Below the pieces are notes generated by a model. The model was not told the origin of the DNA, searched no databases, and saw only the letters and a program-made list of their open reading frames with translations. A stretch of 64,000 bases of DNA. Origin: Roseateles sp. SL47. Its GTDB lineage: Bacteria > Pseudomonadota > Gammaproteobacteria > Burkholderiales > Burkholderiaceae_C. Each line of letters opens with the position of its first letter. Position 1 is the first letter of the stretch. This document shows, piece by piece, positions 7,888 through 16,566 of the stretch. A program made the position numbers and the translations under genes. The stretch lies in the NCBI RefSeq assembly GCF_026625885.1, contig NZ_CP113068.1, forward strand, positions 2,728,001 through 2,792,000, written 5' to 3'.

Positions 7888-8337
7888 ATGGGTGCATATA
7901 CCGGACGCGATGTCGTCGTCAACTTCGCCATCGCGGATGAAAACGCCGTCAGCAGCGGCCTGACCTACAAGCGTCTGGGCATGATGCGCGGCAAGGGCAT
8001 GAAGGCCAGCTGGGACACCGTGGACACCACCGCAGACCAGTCGCCGTCCTTCACCAAGACCAACCTGGTCACCTTCAAGTCCGCCGAGTTCTCCGGCGAC
8101 GGCGTGACCTACACCGATGCGGTGTTCAACCAGAAAGAGCTGAAGGCCCATGTCATCAGCCCGGGCGCGGCCACGGCCAACCAGCCCAAGGTCTGGTTCC
8201 AGATCATCTATCCGGACGGCAGCAAGTACGAAGGCCCGTTCATCGTGACCGAATGGTCCGATGACAGCCCGTATTCCGACGCTGCCACCTGGAGCATCAG
8301 CGCCATGAGCAACGGTGCCGTTAACTTCACCGCCTAA
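7888..8337 (+). CDS. Major tail tube protein
   Basis: The 149-residue protein has the features of siphovirus tail tube subunits: a compact beta-rich sequence with FNQKELKAHVISPGAATANQPKVWFQIIYPDGSKYEGPFIVTEWSDDSPYSDAATWSISAMSNGAVNFT. The region KYEGPFIVTEWSDDSPYSDAATWSISAMSNG is typical of the tube family, where a strand pair and a substitution-like loop precede the final strand. It has its own 12-base leader with GAGGA. It is separated from the tape measure gene by a beta protein and a chaperone, as in related phages. Confidence 0.78.
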   Translation: MGAYTGRDVVVNFAIADENAVSSGLTYKRLGMMRGKGMKASWDTVDTTADQSPSFTKTNLVTFKSAEFSGDGVTYTDAVFNQKELKAHVISPGAATANQPKVWFQIIYPDGSKYEGPFIVTEWSDDSPYSDAATWSISAMSNGAVNFTA

Positions 8338-8348
8338 GGGGGCAGACC

Positions 8349-8696
8349 ATGGCTGCAATCGCTTCCATTGACACCCGCTCGCAGCTCGGCGCCTTCGCCG
8401 CCACGCCCGTGGTGATGACCGCCAGTGACACGATCACCTTCAACTCTACGGCCAAGCAGCTGCTGGTCCTGCGCAACGGCACGGCCGGTGCGCTGACTCC
8501 CAAGATCGACGGCGACGGCGGCACCACCGTCAACGTGCAGGGCCTGGGCGTGGTGGATGTCTCTGCCGGCTACACCCTCAGCCTGGCGGTCGGTGAAACC
8601 AAGGCAGTGATCCTGTCCACCATCGCGCACTACTGCAAGGGCGTGGTGACGATCACCGGAGCAACCGGCGTCAGCGCACAGCTGTTCGACCTCTGA
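8349..8696 (+). CDS. Small beta-rich tail-region protein
   Basis: The 115-residue product is Thr/Gly/Val-rich with alternating strands (TASDTITFNSTAKQLLVLRNGTAGALTPKIDGDGGTTVNV…) and lacks signal or membrane segments. It has a good GGGGG ribosome site and its stop overlaps the next start (TGATG). The composition suggests an Ig-like or minor decoration domain on the tail tube. I do not recognise a named family, and the role is inferred from its place directly after the tube gene. Confidence 0.6.
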   Translation: MAAIASIDTRSQLGAFAATPVVMTASDTITFNSTAKQLLVLRNGTAGALTPKIDGDGGTTVNVQGLGVVDVSAGYTLSLAVGETKAVILSTIAHYCKGVVTITGATGVSAQLFDL

Positions 8697-9262
8697 TGCT
8701 TCCCGAGGCCGGATTCGTCCGGGCCGTGATGGGCGACGGCGCGGAATTCACCTTCCGCCCGTCGTTCGCTCGCATCGCATCCTTGGGGAACCCTCATGAG
8801 ATCGTGGCCATATTTGCCGGGCTCCACGGGCCGCATGCCGAAAAGGATGCGGCCTATGTCCTGGCTTGTCTTTGCGATCAGGAAGACCCGTCTCCGCTGA
8901 TCGGGTACCGGGAGGAAGACGTCTGGGTGCCTGGGGCGATGCCGGGCGCCGAGATGGTGATCATCGCGCAGCACCTAATGCGGCATGGGATCGTGGGGAA
9001 GGCCAGGCCTGGCGGTGAAGAGGGGGAGGGGAAGTTCTCCGACCGCTTCGATGCGGTCGAGTACATCAGCGCCGCGCGGGTGCACCTAGGCCTGTCCAGT
9101 GATGACGCCGAGGCGCTGAGCATGACTGAGTTCCAGACCATGTTCGAAATGAAGTTCCCCCAGAAGGGCGACTCCAAGGGCCGCGATGTCCCGACCCGTG
9201 AGGAGTACGAGGCGCGCATGCGCCAGCACGAGGAGATGATGCGTGGCCGCGAAAGTAGGTGA
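8696..9262 (+). CDS. Putative tail assembly chaperone
   Basis: The 188-residue product (MLPEAGFVRAVMGDGAEFTFRPSFARIASLGNPHEIV…) resembles DUF6246-type proteins encoded before the tape measure gene. It has an N-terminal strand pair, a helical core with DAAYVLACLCDQED and GAEMVIIAQHLMRHGIVGK, and a charged C-terminal helix (EEYEARMRQHEEMMRGRESR). Tail chaperones bind the tape measure. Many use a frameshift to make a longer form, but I see no slippery run or second frame here. It overlaps the tape measure gene by 20 bases. Confidence 0.65.
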   Translation: MLPEAGFVRAVMGDGAEFTFRPSFARIASLGNPHEIVAIFAGLHGPHAEKDAAYVLACLCDQEDPSPLIGYREEDVWVPGAMPGAEMVIIAQHLMRHGIVGKARPGGEEGEGKFSDRFDAVEYISAARVHLGLSSDDAEALSMTEFQTMFEMKFPQKGDSKGRDVPTREEYEARMRQHEEMMRGRESR

Positions 9263-12200
9263 GATCTATTACGACGTCACCCTTGACACTCGGAAGATGG
9301 TTGAGGGGCAGCGTGCGGCAAGTGCGCAAGCTGCAAAGGCGGCATCAAGCCTGCAGTCCATAGGCGGTGCTGCGGACAAGGCGGGGGCGAGCCTTGATGG
9401 ACTGCGCGGTCGCCTCACGGCGGTGGCATCTGCTGTTTCCGCGCTTGCTGCGGCGATGTTTCTCGTCTCGCAATCGGATGCGTATACGAAGATGAATGCG
9501 CAGCTGGAGCTGGCTACCGGGAGCTCCAGCAAACTGGCGTCGGCGCAGAGATCTGTGATCGCGACTGCGCAAGAGGCGCAGACTGACTTGTCAGCAATCA
9601 GCATCTTGTACGCGCGGATCACCAACGCCACCAAAGAACTTGGCGCATCCCAGCAACGGGTGGGTGACATCACCCGGGCAGTGGCATTGTCCATGAAGAT
9701 CAGCGGGGCGTCGGCGGAGGAATCCGCCAGTGCCATGCTGCAACTGTCACAGTCCTTCGCCAGCGGCGTGATGCGCGGCGAGGAATTCAACTCTGTCAGC
9801 GAGGCCGCGCCGCGCCTGATGAAGGCGCTCGCAGACGGTCTGAATGTGCCTATTGGTCAGTTGCGCAGCATGGCCGCCGAGGGCAAGCTTACCAGTGATG
9901 TGCTGGCAACGGTCCTGCCGAAGGCGCTCAGCCAGCTGGAGGAGGAAGCCAAGCACGTCCAAACCATTGGGGGATCGTTCCAAGAATTGCGCAACGAGGT
10001 GATGCTGTTCGTCGGGCAGCAGATGCAAGCCAGCGGAGCGGCCAAGATGACGGCCACGGCCATTGCCGGCCTTGCCGGTCAGGTGAAAGATCTTGACCAG
10101 AACCTGGATTCGTTCCTGACTGCCGCAGAGGTTGGTGCACAGGCCTTTGCCGCCGTTGTCGCCGGTCGCTTCGCGCAGTCGCTGCAGGCTGGTGTGGTGG
10201 GCCTCATACAGCAGGCGGAAGCGTCACGGCAAGCCGCAGCAGCCGAATTGATGCGGCTCAAGGCGCTGCAGACGACAGCCTATGAGGTAGCCGCGAAGGC
10301 TGCTGCCGAGCGCGCCGGTGCACTAGCTACAGCCGAGGCGGCTGCCGCCAGCGTGGCTGCCGCACGCGCCGAACTTTCACTGGCCAGCGTGGAGGCCGAG
10401 CGGACTGCTGCGGCGGCAGCGCTCGCGGCGGGGACGTTGAGCCAGGCCGCCACCACGGAACAGGCTGCCCTGGCAAGTGCTCGCCTGGCGGCAGCCAAAG
10501 TGGCCGACACGGACGCCTCAGTGGCACTGGCGGCGGCAGAGAGGGCGCTGACCTTAGCGAGGACCCAGGAGGCGGCGTCAGCGGCAACGGCCACCGCCAG
10601 CACAACGGCGCTAGCAACCGCCCAGCGCGCCCAGGCTGCGTCTGCTGGGGTCGCAGCGGGCGCCACGCGGCTTTTCTCCGGCGTTGTCGCTGCCCTTGGC
10701 GGCCCGGTCGGTATTGCGGTGATTGCGCTTGGGGCCTTGGCCTGGAACTGGGACAAGATCGGCACATCTGCAAAGTCTGCTGGCGAGATCAGTGAAGAAG
10801 CGGCGCAAAAGATTGCAAAGGCCTCTTCTCGGTCGGCCGAGGCGCCAATGCGCCAACTGATGAAGGCGCGCGATGATGCCGAGGCGAACATTGCACGGCT
10901 TGATGAGCAAATCAAGCGCGCTGAGGCCTCCGAGAAGCGGCCTGCGTACAGCCGGATGGATGAGCGCTTTGATCGCGCTCCAAAAATTGACACTTCGCGG
11001 CTGAGGGAGCAGCGCGAGGCATATCGTGGAGCGCTGTTAGACACACAGAAGGCCATTGAGGACTTTAAGAAGCAGCAGGTGACGGACCTCTTCCCTGATC
11101 AAGAAGGGCCACTCAAGAAGCCGCCGCCAACAAAGGAGTTCCAGGCCAAGGCCCAAGAGGCACAGGCGTATTACCAGGGCCTAGTGGCTGCCAATCTGCG
11201 TGCTGGGGCACAGATTGATGCTGAAGAAAAGAAGGCGCTGGCCGAGAATCAAAAGCGCATGGTTGAGGACGCCGCAAATGCTGGCATCTATGCCAAGGCC
11301 AAGCTTGAGATACAGAAGAAGTTTGCGCGCGAACGGGCGATGCTGGAGGAGCAGACAACAGAACAGGTCGCCGAGTACAACATCGAATTGACAACAGATG
11401 AGGTCGCGCGCATCGGCTTGATTCGAGAGGAGGCAGTTCGCCGCGCTGACGCGCTCGCGCAGCTTGGCGTAAAGACTCACGCTCAAGCCGAGCAGGACAA
11501 GGTGATTGCAAGCCTACAGGCGTCGCGCCAGCTGGCGGCACTTCAAGAACGCCTTGACCAGACGACCGCTGAGACACGAATTTCCGCCACGATTGACGAA
11601 CTGACCAAGATTGATCTGGCGCGGCAAGAGTCATTCCGCCGGGCTGATGCAGCCGCCAGGGCTGGTGCCATCACCTACGCCCAGGCCGAGGCCGAGAAGG
11701 CCCGCGCGGCCGTGGACGCTCAGAATGCGATCCGACAACAGGTGCTCAGCATTAACCCACTGGCTCAGCTGGAGCAGGAGTACCAGCAGAAGCTGGCCAT
11801 CGTGCAGTATTACGAAGAGCAGATGGCAAAGGCCGGGGTTGACGGAACGCAGTTTGTCGAGCAGAAGCGAACCGAGCTGGCCACCCAGTACCAGCAGCAG
11901 CGCCTGGCGCTGGCCGAAGCCGAGTTCACCGCGCAGGGCGACGGCAACAAATTCGTCATGGACACGCTCAACAGCCTGTCCAGCACGGCGACATCCACAA
12001 TCACCGGCCTGATCTCCGGCACCACGAGCGCGGCTGATGCCATGCGCGCGCTGGGCGGCGTGATCCTGAATGAGGCGGTGAAGGCGCTGGTGCAGATCGG
12101 CGTGCAGTATGTGAAGAACGCCCTGATCGGCCAGGCCGCAGAGAAGGCACAGATGGCGGCGAAGGCGGCCAATGCTGCGCTCTACACGACGGCGATAACG

Positions 12201-12707
12201 GCGCAAGTGACGGGCACCACTGCACTGGCGGCACAGAACGCGTTCATGGCGACCGCTGCAATCCCAGTGGTGGGTCCCGGCCTTGCTCCCGCAGCTGCTG
12301 CCGCCGCCGGCGCCGCAGCGGCCGCTCTGGGTGCTCCAGCCATCGCCTCGGCGCCAATCGCAGGAGCGAGACAGTACGGTGGCGGCGTTGATGCAGGCAG
12401 CCTGTACCGGGTGAACGAGACCGGCCAGCCGGAGATGTACACGGCCAGCAATGGGAAGCAGTACATGCTTCCCACCAAGGACGGGAACGTGACGCCCGCA
12501 GATCAGGTCGGCGGCGGATCCGGGGGCTGGAACATCATCATCAACAACGCCCCGGCTGGCACGGTTGCAAACGTGGATCAGCAGTCGCGAACCATTGAGA
12601 TCGCTGTTGCGCAGGCCAAGTCCCAGATTGCGGCAGAGTTCTCCAGTAACACTGGGGAGACGTGGAACGCTCTGCGCGGGTCCAGCAATGTGCAAGGGCG
12701 CATCTAG
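9243..12707 (+). CDS. Tail tape measure protein
   Basis: At 1154 residues this is the longest phage gene, starting at GTG 9243 inside the end of the chaperone gene. The N-terminal quarter contains the conserved tape measure domain (SAISILYARITNATKELG, VGDITRAVALSMKISGASAEESASAMLQLSQSFASGVMRGEEFNSVSEAAPRLMKALADGL). Long Ala/Glu-rich coiled coils fill residues about 300-470 and 550-900. A hydrophobic stretch near 480-500 (LFSGVVAALGGPVGIAVIALGALAW) is typical and may enter the host membrane during ejection. The C-terminus is Gly/Ala-rich. The protein sets tail length and helps DNA delivery. Confidence 0.92.
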   Translation: MAAKVGEIYYDVTLDTRKMVEGQRAASAQAAKAASSLQSIGGAADKAGASLDGLRGRLTAVASAVSALAAAMFLVSQSDAYTKMNAQLELATGSSSKLASAQRSVIATAQEAQTDLSAISILYARITNATKELGASQQRVGDITRAVALSMKISGASAEESASAMLQLSQSFASGVMRGEEFNSVSEAAPRLMKALADGLNVPIGQLRSMAAEGKLTSDVLATVLPKALSQLEEEAKHVQTIGGSFQELRNEVMLFVGQQMQASGAAKMTATAIAGLAGQVKDLDQNLDSFLTAAEVGAQAFAAVVAGRFAQSLQAGVVGLIQQAEASRQAAAAELMRLKALQTTAYEVAAKAAAERAGALATAEAAAASVAAARAELSLASVEAERTAAAAALAAGTLSQAATTEQAALASARLAAAKVADTDASVALAAAERALTLARTQEAASAATATASTTALATAQRAQAASAGVAAGATRLFSGVVAALGGPVGIAVIALGALAWNWDKIGTSAKSAGEISEEAAQKIAKASSRSAEAPMRQLMKARDDAEANIARLDEQIKRAEASEKRPAYSRMDERFDRAPKIDTSRLREQREAYRGALLDTQKAIEDFKKQQVTDLFPDQEGPLKKPPPTKEFQAKAQEAQAYYQGLVAANLRAGAQIDAEEKKALAENQKRMVEDAANAGIYAKAKLEIQKKFARERAMLEEQTTEQVAEYNIELTTDEVARIGLIREEAVRRADALAQLGVKTHAQAEQDKVIASLQASRQLAALQERLDQTTAETRISATIDELTKIDLARQESFRRADAAARAGAITYAQAEAEKARAAVDAQNAIRQQVLSINPLAQLEQEYQQKLAIVQYYEEQMAKAGVDGTQFVEQKRTELATQYQQQRLALAEAEFTAQGDGNKFVMDTLNSLSSTATSTITGLISGTTSAADAMRALGGVILNEAVKALVQIGVQYVKNALIGQAAEKAQMAAKAANAALYTTAITAQVTGTTALAAQNAFMATAAIPVVGPGLAPAAAAAAGAAAAALGAPAIASAPIAGARQYGGGVDAGSLYRVNETGQPEMYTASNGKQYMLPTKDGNVTPADQVGGGSGGWNIIINNAPAGTVANVDQQSRTIEIAVAQAKSQIAAEFSSNTGETWNALRGSSNVQGRI

Positions 12708-12711
12708 GCTA

Positions 12712-12719
12712 CCTAGCAT
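12712..12719 (+). promoter_or_regulatory. CCTAGCAT motif 8 nt before the tail-tip gene start
   Basis: The word lies 4 bases after the tape measure stop and exactly 8 bases before the ATG at 12728. No Shine-Dalgarno sequence is present between the genes. The arrangement is identical to those at 1413 and 13696, so a shared promoter or start signal is inferred. Confidence 0.55.
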
Positions 12720-12727
12720 TGGCGGGC

Positions 12728-13204
12728 ATGGCGAACGAGGTCTATCCATTCACGATCAGGTCCATCCTGCGAGCGGGCAAGAGCCGTAGCCAGCCGGCGG
12801 CCTTCTCCATGGCGGACCCTCGGCGGGGGCCTGGCTATACCCAGGCCACTGGCACCGACGTGCCAGTCATGTGGGACGTGGACTTCATCTTCACCGAGGC
12901 GGAGTCGGTGGCATTCCAGCTCTGGGGCGTCGTGAAGCTGGGCAACTGGCAGAAGCCGTTCGACATGCCAATCCGGACGGAGTTCGGCTCGCTCGTTCAC
13001 ACCTGCCAGTTCCTCCCGGACAGCCTGTTGCCAGCCACTGAGACTGGCCCACTCTGGAAGTACTCCGCCAAGATCATGGCACGCAAGCAGCTGATCCCGC
13101 AGGATTTCAAGGACGCTACGGATCTCATCATCAACCTGCCGGATTGGTTTAACTGGGCCAGCATGTTGGATGTGACGATCAACCAAGAGATGCCCCAGGC
13201 CTGA
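12728..13204 (+). CDS. Phage minor tail protein (tail-tip region)
   Basis: The start at 12728 is chosen because it follows the CCTAGCAT-N8 signal and leaves 20 bases after the tape measure stop; upstream in-frame starts would lie inside that gene. The 158-residue product (MANEVYPFTIRSILRAGKSRSQPAAFSMADPRRGPGYTQ…) has VDFIFTEAESVAFQLWGVVKLGNWQKPFDMPIRTEFG and a Trp-rich end (LPDWFNWASMLD). Proteins of this kind lie before the DUF1833 tail gene in related siphophages and belong to the tail tip, in a place comparable to lambda M. The exact role is unknown. Confidence 0.7.
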   Translation: MANEVYPFTIRSILRAGKSRSQPAAFSMADPRRGPGYTQATGTDVPVMWDVDFIFTEAESVAFQLWGVVKLGNWQKPFDMPIRTEFGSLVHTCQFLPDSLLPATETGPLWKYSAKIMARKQLIPQDFKDATDLIINLPDWFNWASMLDVTINQEMPQA

Positions 13205-13686
13205 TGGACAAGAGGACCTACTGGGCCACCAAGAGCCCGCTTCCGGAATTCCACTCGGTGACCTTTGAGCATCCCGCGTTTTCGGCGCCATTCAGGCTGG
13301 TAGCAAACCAGTTTGCAGAGGTGACGCTGGGTGGTGAGGTGCACACACCGGTAGCTATGACTATCAAGCAGCCCGAGCGGCAGAGTGATGCGCAGCCCAA
13401 GCTCGGGCTTTCCTTCTCCAGAGAACAGGTCGGGCGAGACTTCAAGCGTGAACTGAGGCGAATCCAGGCATCCACCATCGTGGCCCCCATCGCGGTCACA
13501 TATGCGGTCTACCTGGGTGACACAGAGACCCCGCAGATTACCTGGAAGCTCTTCGTTTCAGATTCTGGCGGCATCTCGTTCGGCAACTCGTCCGTGAGTG
13601 TCAACGCCACCGTTGACAACCCGATGCGCAGGAATGTTGGGCCAATTTATGACCCGGCCGTGTTCACCGGGCTGTCTCTGCTGTGA
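13204..13686 (+). CDS. DUF1833-like minor tail protein (lambda L-like position)
   Basis: The 160-residue product overlaps the previous stop by one base (TGATG). It contains FEHPAFSAPFRLVANQFAEVTLGGEVHTPVAMTIKQPERQSDAQPKLGLSFS and ends DNPMRRNVGPIYDPAVFTGLSLL. The Y-D/N-P-A-x-F-P/T-G-L ending is a hallmark of DUF1833 tail proteins. It precedes the NlpC/P60-like gene just as lambda L precedes K, and is inferred to form part of the tail tip. Confidence 0.78.
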   Translation: MDKRTYWATKSPLPEFHSVTFEHPAFSAPFRLVANQFAEVTLGGEVHTPVAMTIKQPERQSDAQPKLGLSFSREQVGRDFKRELRRIQASTIVAPIAVTYAVYLGDTETPQITWKLFVSDSGGISFGNSSVSVNATVDNPMRRNVGPIYDPAVFTGLSLL

Positions 13687-13695
13687 CGCCGACTC

Positions 13696-13703
13696 CCTAG
13701 CAT
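13696..13703 (+). promoter_or_regulatory. CCTAGCAT motif 8 nt before the NlpC/P60 gene start
   Basis: The word is followed by 8 bases and then GTG at 13712. It begins 10 bases after the stop of the DUF1833-like gene. The constant spacing to a GTG here and to ATG at the other two sites argues that the distance to the start codon, not the codon, is conserved. Confidence 0.55.
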
Positions 13704-13711
13704 CCCGTTGG

Positions 13712-14113
13712 GTGCAAGAACTCATTACACCGCAAGCGTTCGCAGAAAGGGCCGTTGGCGTTCCCTGGGCCAAATGGCGCTCCGACTGGCAGGCGATGGA
13801 CTGCTACGGGTTGGTGATCCTGTGGTTCCGTGAGGTCCTTGGCATTGACATGGGGGAGGTCCCTCATACCGACATTGCCACCGGCTTGGCCAACAGCCCG
13901 CATTGGGTTGAATGCAACGAAATTGACGGGCCTGTGATGTGGATGGCCTGGGTTGGAGGCAGGCCGGCCCATTGCGGTGTCTTTGTTGATGCGCGCCGGG
14001 CGATTCACTCCGAAGGCTCGGAGGAGGAGCCGGGGAGTGTGCGCGTGACTCGCATTCCGGCGCTGAAGCGAGCCTATGGACAGATCAAGTTCTACCGTTA
14101 CACCCCATGCTGA
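13712..14113 (+). CDS. NlpC/P60-family tail peptidase (lambda K-like)
   Basis: The GTG start at 13712 gives a 133-residue protein (VQELITPQAFAERAVGVPWAKWRSDWQAMDCYGLVILWFREVLGIDM…) and avoids overlap with the upstream gene that a longer frame would need. MDCYGLV carries the catalytic Cys of the NlpC/P60 fold, and GRPAHCGVFVD carries the His. The HSEGSEE segment continues the core. Such proteins at the tail tip cut peptidoglycan cross-links during infection. It overlaps the J-like gene by 7 bases, the usual K-J arrangement. No separate I-like gene is visible. Confidence 0.82.
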   Translation: MQELITPQAFAERAVGVPWAKWRSDWQAMDCYGLVILWFREVLGIDMGEVPHTDIATGLANSPHWVECNEIDGPVMWMAWVGGRPAHCGVFVDARRAIHSEGSEEEPGSVRVTRIPALKRAYGQIKFYRYTPC

Positions 14114-16566
14114 CGATCTTCTACGACCCGGCCGGTGCGGCTGGGCACCGCTGCTTCGACTGGGACCACGATTCGAGCATTCAGGCCAACATTGAGGCCC
14201 ACTTGCCAGGCGGTGGGTACGGTTGCACGGTCTACCTGAACGGGCAACGAATTCAGGATCCGGGGGGCTGCCCTGATCTTGACCGCAAGCCGAGCTTTGC
14301 TGACGAAGTGAGGGTCACCATGCGGCCGGAGGGTGGCGTGTTCGGTGGCGTGTTCAAGATCATCAGCAGTGTCTTCTCGTTCATTCTGAAGCCGCTGCTG
14401 CCGAAGATTCCAAAGTCCGATGCGGCGGGTAAGGACAGCCCAAACAACAGTCTCACGGGTCAGTCCAATGTGGCGCGGGCCTACCAGGCTATTCCAGACG
14501 TCTACGGCTATCGGCGGGTCTGGCCAGACCTGATCCAACCAAGCACTGTGCAGTACATCGATCACATCAAATACGTGACAGAGTGGATGTGCATCAGTCG
14601 TGGAGAGGGAACGATCAGCCAAGTTCAGTACTCGGAGACGCCCATCGACAGCATCACCGGGGCGAGCTACGAGATATTCGCTCCCAACCCAGGGGCCGGG
14701 TACCCGGAGAATCGAACCACCACACTGCTTGATGTGCTGGAGACATTCGAAAGCGATGAGGTTAACGGACAGGAGCTGGCGTACCCCTTGAAGTCCCCGA
14801 CGATAACCGCACGCGGCTCTTTCAATGCGACCGCCGGCAGTGGAGTGTTTACGGTATCGGTGCCGGACAGTTCGGACCTGGCATCCATTAAGGGGCTAGT
14901 TGGCACGAGCACCACTTGCAAGCTCACGTTCACATACGGGACGGGCCCAAGCACCTATGACCAAGCCGTTACCGTGTCGGCTGCGGTCACCAGCGGCGGC
15001 AATACAACGTTCACCTTCTCAGGGCCCACCTGGAGTGCAGCCACAAGCGGATCGCTGATCGATTTCACGATGGTCCCGTTCATGGCTGTGGGCTACGTGA
15101 CGGAGGGTCCGTACACGCTCCCCATCGAATGCGATCGGATCCGTTGGAACACGGTCTTTCTGCGTGGCCTGAAGGGCACGGTTGCCATTGATGCTTCGTG
15201 GTGGCAAATCGACCTGGACGGGGTAGAGGTCCCGGGAACAAGGCAGACGCAAACCTTCTCCTTCGCGGCCGACACATACGACTCACGCTATTGGACAACC
15301 GATGTTGTTCCGACAGCTGGCTATGGCCGGTACCGGTGCGAGTTCACGCGAAAGACATTGCAGATCGGCGACAACGGGTCGGACGTCGCAAAGCTGGAAG
15401 AGCTGTATGCCGTCCGTTATTACGCCCAGAAGGTGATTCCAGGCGTGACCGTCATCAGGGTTACGACCAAGGCCACCACCGAAGCAACGGGCTTCAGCGA
15501 TCGTAAGTTCAATCTTCGCTGGTACCGCCATGTCCGCCAGTTCGACAGTGACGAGCTCAGCACATCGCGAAACTTCGCCCGCGCGATGGCGCACATCTGG
15601 ACGCTTGCCGGCAACGACGTGGCCGAGCTTGACACGGATGCGCTACAGGAGATCAACGATCGCTTAGGCGAGGACTCTCCACTGTTGCGCTTCGATGGCA
15701 GCCTTGATGATGCAGATATGAGTCTGGGGGACCGAATGGCAATGGTCTCCAACCACGCGCGGTGTGTCGTGTGGAGGGATGGCACGCGTTGGACAGTCAG
15801 TCGCGATGAAGCGAAGGACGTTCCGGAGTTGCAGTTTGACTATCGCAATCTCGCAGCCTCTGGCGAGTCTCAATCGTCCTACTCGGCCACCATGCCCGAT
15901 TCAAACGATGGCGTGGAGGTCGAATATGTGGATGAGACCAGCCAAAGCAAAAAGGCGTATGTCCGCCTGAGGGTGGACTCCGGGGAGGTTCAGGAACTGT
16001 CCAGTTCCAACCCAAAGAAGTTTCAACTGCCAGGCTGCACAACCTACGCCCAGGCTATGAACCGCGCTCAATTGGAAGCGCGGCGCATCCTTTACCAGCG
16101 CGAGGCAATCTCTGACACGGCGTTGGCAGACGCTGGGTCGCTGGGTCCTGGCTCGTTGGTGAGATACATCGATCCCAATGATTTCGCCGGTGACGACGGC
16201 CTACAGGCGGGCGAGGTGCTTTCTGTGCAGGGGAACCAGATTCTGACCAGCGAGCCTATTGATTGGAAGGGTGCACCGGAGGGGCGGATGGTGTTCACTG
16301 GGACTGACGGTAGGTTGTCCTCGCCTGTTCGCTGCACCCCGGACGGGGGATCGGTTGTTCTTGAATCCGTTCCCTATGGCCTCTACGTGGCTGATCCGGG
16401 TCGGCAGTGTGGTGCTAGATACGGTTTCGCAGTCGGGCTCACTGAGGCCGAAATTGAATCTGCAGGCCTCTACACGCTCACCTCAGCCAAACCCGAGGGC
16501 GACGGCAAGACGGTCTCCATAGCATTGGCTCGCTATGACGCGCGCCTCTACGAGTTCGATGCATGA
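14107..16566 (+). CDS. Tail-tip protein J-like (host specificity)
   Basis: The 819-residue protein shows the TipJ/host-specificity pattern: an N-terminal beta-grasp-like region (GGYGCTVYLNGQRI…), an early hydrophobic helix region (FGGVFKIISSVFSFILKPLLPKIPKSDAAG), the conserved core NNSLTGQSNVARAYQAIPDVYGYRRVWPDLIQPS…YVTEWMCISRGEG, Ig-like middle domains, and a C-terminal tail with EARRILYQREAISDTALADAGSLGPGSLVRYIDPND. It forms the central tip that contacts the cell surface. It is shorter than lambda J (1132 residues). It overlaps both neighbours. Confidence 0.88.
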   Translation: MLTIFYDPAGAAGHRCFDWDHDSSIQANIEAHLPGGGYGCTVYLNGQRIQDPGGCPDLDRKPSFADEVRVTMRPEGGVFGGVFKIISSVFSFILKPLLPKIPKSDAAGKDSPNNSLTGQSNVARAYQAIPDVYGYRRVWPDLIQPSTVQYIDHIKYVTEWMCISRGEGTISQVQYSETPIDSITGASYEIFAPNPGAGYPENRTTTLLDVLETFESDEVNGQELAYPLKSPTITARGSFNATAGSGVFTVSVPDSSDLASIKGLVGTSTTCKLTFTYGTGPSTYDQAVTVSAAVTSGGNTTFTFSGPTWSAATSGSLIDFTMVPFMAVGYVTEGPYTLPIECDRIRWNTVFLRGLKGTVAIDASWWQIDLDGVEVPGTRQTQTFSFAADTYDSRYWTTDVVPTAGYGRYRCEFTRKTLQIGDNGSDVAKLEELYAVRYYAQKVIPGVTVIRVTTKATTEATGFSDRKFNLRWYRHVRQFDSDELSTSRNFARAMAHIWTLAGNDVAELDTDALQEINDRLGEDSPLLRFDGSLDDADMSLGDRMAMVSNHARCVVWRDGTRWTVSRDEAKDVPELQFDYRNLAASGESQSSYSATMPDSNDGVEVEYVDETSQSKKAYVRLRVDSGEVQELSSSNPKKFQLPGCTTYAQAMNRAQLEARRILYQREAISDTALADAGSLGPGSLVRYIDPNDFAGDDGLQAGEVLSVQGNQILTSEPIDWKGAPEGRMVFTGTDGRLSSPVRCTPDGGSVVLESVPYGLYVADPGRQCGARYGFAVGLTEAEIESAGLYTLTSAKPEGDGKTVSIALARYDARLYEFDA

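Noticed and set aside
8696..9262. Programmed frameshift in the tail chaperone gene
   Set aside because: No slippery run followed by a second open frame was found before the tape measure gene.
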